From: Cyclobacterium sp.
Lineage (GTDB): Bacteria > Bacteroidota > Bacteroidia > Cytophagales > Cyclobacteriaceae
NCBI RefSeq assembly: GCF_014762705.1
Contig: NZ_JABURL010000023.1
Span: 104,489 to 168,488 of the forward strand
Direction of reading: 5' to 3'
Length of the DNA: 64,000 bases
Position 1 is the stretch's first letter; every line of letters begins with the position of its first letter. Shown piece after piece: positions 63,701-64,000 of the stretch. The position numbers and the translations under genes were made by a program. The notes under the pieces were generated by a model. It saw only the letters and a list, made by a program, of their open reading frames with translations. It did no database searches and was not told where the DNA came from.

Positions 63701-64000
63701 TGATACTGAAGTCAGCGATAAGCCAGCCATCAGCACTACTGCTACAGCAAGCTCAAACGTAGGAACGTATCCGGTAACTTTAACCGGTGGCTCGGACGAC
63801 AACTATGCCATCACGCTGGTAGCCGGCGAACTGGAAGTTACGCAAGCAGCATTGACCATCACAGCGGATAACAAATCCAAAGTATATGGCGAAGCGAATC
63901 CAGAATTGACCTTCACCTATTCCGGTCTGGTAAACGGTGATACTGAAGTCAGCGATAAGCCAGCCATCAGCACTACTGCTACAGCAAGCTCAAACGTAGG
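57744..64000 (+). CDS. giant secreted repeat protein with Fn3-like, beta-helix-like, YDG and MBG domains (3' end outside window)
   Basis: The frame from the ATG at 57744 stays open to the window end, more than 2080 codons. A signal peptide (LLLFIILSLSLFRVDAQ) is followed by a beta-sandwich-like region, two Fn3-like modules (58796-59095 and 59602-59908, each with RGFVY and SYG...ESFTT), a Gly/Asn-rich filamentous-haemagglutinin-like stretch (about 60330-62800), then YDG-type modules (KTYDGDN, NKVYDGN, TKVYDGT) and MBG-type modules (NKSKVYGEANPELTFTY). It should be an exported adhesin or surface protein. The C-terminal sorting domain, if any, lies beyond the window. Confidence 0.9.
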   Translation, partial: MKNITQLLLFIILSLSLFRVDAQSFKQFRGLGPDDSAEPGFKTISTNSVLVVSNNATGTTGSKVGSELFSKLTTPAGTDVITLKADGVNAVSFDVNDLSIFNYLDPASAADYTTNTKVVFRNAVGTVIRTMTLNGTKSLTSSMSGVSIGDFFDNNASLPVTGVSEIEITINPSTVSVDAFTIENITLSNIVSGAVPSGPGILDFNALNITNTISNILGKSTAIGPLNFEINAPAANDLITFKSNEGAAGTGALYDNNFDIGGITKWTISRHDGSEFTLSSIYLQEAGVGASTSGTLKARRNGVQVGSTVNVTFNGLIDVSANPDFTNIDEVWIEAADINFYLDNVAYIIPSSVVTPTVTTLAASSITSSGANFSGNVTDDGGDAVTERGFVYGISSGPTTSDTKVQDGTGTGTFEEAITGLTAGTTYYVRAYAINGEGTSYGAEESFTTTAASSAETILEFTGGFTTIASFGSSPRTGNLTMSEDGINYTFESVGGGSGIITRNTSGDGDAITFTMNSPHSYYSFKRTDGTNFQLDNISIEFNISNTTSATLTGYDNGSAVSGATKAITFTQNTIQNVDVSGNTNFDSIDEFRITFSGSPDNNATTVLSDVTYSPATASTNSAPSVTTVVASGIGATEATFSGEVTDNGGATVDERGFVYATSDNTPTIGESGVTKISDGSGTGTFEESVSGLNPSTNYHFQAYATNSAGTSYGGVESFTTLASQLVDFSWSADNLAAGATGVTYTFSYEIVTANPTSLLYAINSNGWELPFLGLSGNGYYITDLEKEDVTIKINNVEIDRVNFGVRNWSKSLIDIRLVDPTLPSGSQVEIIIENVTNKNEGSSAWTWIRTATSGGHELDGASNPDPIVLGPPSAIGAITITNDPSDPATDWLLSGGTLIPLVDGAKVNISEVTNALASGDLTIEAETDVFIEATVAPALAAARSLTLQAGGNVVLRPGSEITATGNPLNLILWADADGDENGVVWSDWNTTSQGASIQTNGGHLWMGGGSGSTTWNGLTVGDGVARGNATNSNGITLVKTDIQTNGGNLAFYGRGRTGATVLVAVPANESGTSSGTTSNINGIRILGGTQINSGTGTIYMYGYADATSGNANGIEMSQAPGGPGLITNANTTEEAIILEGYAENNPLASNSWGVYTHYSTVQNTANGTIHIKGGGAKQSGVTIAAGGAVLSQSGKIILEGTAAGTGSPYPVLIQGAVGQKVGSDVTASTAAIEIIGDKLNISGSAPDGRIASSGILAIKPLTAGTTIGIGGTTGTLQLPAVMFNTHFEDGFSEITVGDDRAGLITVEGTLVYQDPLTLKTNGSIVFGSDANVSSTAANAFTLWSRASGDNPANDTNYGTIWMMQGASINTNGGDVTMGGGSDPKVGFAFGDTSVPSNAENNARTRGVAMNGAVNADGGNIIINGKATSIVTHARGVNIAGPVTTNGAGTISVRGVGNGSSDAIALGDSYFTPDAIGILESGAGTISLDATPSGSTRNGLNISTSGSYIKTEGNFSVSTTGRLTATAGALEIGGSTNLEAMDNIVLTNVSNDFGGSLSVNNAADVQIIDQNELALGAINASGLIDITTLSGNLTLSGNLTTSSTSTDAIVLNAGKNESIGAETGGDIIVSDSPIISTGANGIVKLFSGSEPTSTGLTALAGGSTNVRKEVDEMTTTFEPVLEAGNTYALYRYQDIIQLTIDSQDLVVSKTYDGDNSAVVSDILLSGIRSGDEVIVSGEATYDNPSVGVGKTISVVYTLGGADAGSYAAPENKVFSTGEIVAKALTVSGLTGENKVYDGNTAATLSGTAMLNGVVSGDDVDLVGTPTATFADANVGPGIAITASGYTISGPDTGNYTLAQPIGLSAAITPRPLEITADSNTKVYDGTALTDNGYSITSGELVSGHSVIALLVDGSQTNVGTRANTIVFAAFIDASDDDPKPNYDITYVNGILEVTPAPLTITADNKSKVYGEANPELTFTYSGLVNGDTEVSDKPAISTTATASSNVGTYPVTLTGGSDDNYAITLVAGELEVTQAALTITADNKSKVYGEANPELTFTYSGLVNGDTEVSDKPAISTTATASSNV
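63627..64000 (+). repeat. tandem 237-base repeat encoding MBG modules
   Basis: The unit starting GCGGATAACAAATCC at 63627 recurs at 63864, giving a 237-base (79-residue) period. The second copy is cut by the window end after 137 bases, all of which match the first copy exactly. The array very likely continues beyond the window. Confidence 0.95.

Noticed and set aside
1..64000. CRISPR array, prophage, integrative element or insertion sequence.
   Set aside because: No regularly spaced repeats, cas, integrase, transposase or phage structural genes were seen. The five intergenic repeats are irregularly placed and are not spacer-repeat arrays.

Overview
The window looks like chromosomal DNA of a Bacteroidota member, most likely order Cytophagales and close to Cyclobacteriaceae (Cyclobacterium, Echinicola or Algoriphagus type). 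This is inference. The reasons are AT-rich intergenic DNA, weak Shine-Dalgarno signals, TAnnTTTG-like promoter boxes, many small lipoproteins, large hybrid histidine kinases, GH3/beta-lactamase and SerB-like/SerA fusion proteins, and a giant YDG/MBG-repeat surface protein. I found no tRNA, rRNA, CRISPR array, phage or transposase gene.

Layout. 0-5 kb: a lipoprotein, an ECF sigma factor with a putative membrane anti-sigma factor and a barrel-like outer-membrane protein, an AAC(3)-I-like acetyltransferase, a second lipoprotein and an aldo/keto reductase. 5-11.5 kb: a sodium:solute symporter divergent from a NagZ-type GH3/serine-hydrolase fusion, a single-domain response regulator and a Dabb lipoprotein. 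11.6-16 kb: a minus-strand housekeeping run (prs, L25, pth, thiamine-binding protein, Wzi-like protein). 16-20 kb: an unorthodox hybrid kinase with its own HPt domain. 20-27.6 kb: metabolic genes (EEP hydrolase, GH18, nitrilase-type amidase, NUDIX, arginase, Tat-exported class V aminotransferase, FAD oxidoreductase). 27.7-35 kb: a TPR histidine kinase, then a minus-strand overlapping operon of M50/CBS protease, P-type cation ATPase and CoA transferase. 35-39.7 kb: OsmC, a small protein, a sensory lipoprotein and a hybrid kinase, tightly packed. 39.8-47.6 kb: E2 acyltransferase, CinA, DHFR, a DUF4412-like protein, a tandem universal stress protein and the HAD-PGDH fusion. 48-55.3 kb: a TetR-controlled export system (ABC, HlyD, TolC) followed by an App1-like phosphatase. 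55.7-64 kb: a membrane-anchored AraC regulator and the start of a giant secreted repeat protein that runs off the window.

The most unusual signal is a family of short intergenic repeats, five copies, all in + orientation. Four lie at 52.4-57.0 kb, in and around the export locus, and one lies at 29.7 kb. They fit closely between the stop codon of one gene and the start codon of the next, two sit in tandem, and they carry a small hairpin with a compensatory base change between copies. Two copies carry an extra palindromic insert of about 20 bp. The second notable item is the exporter ATPase, which keeps Walker A and the catalytic Glu but has replaced the signature, Q-loop, D-loop and H-loop residues.
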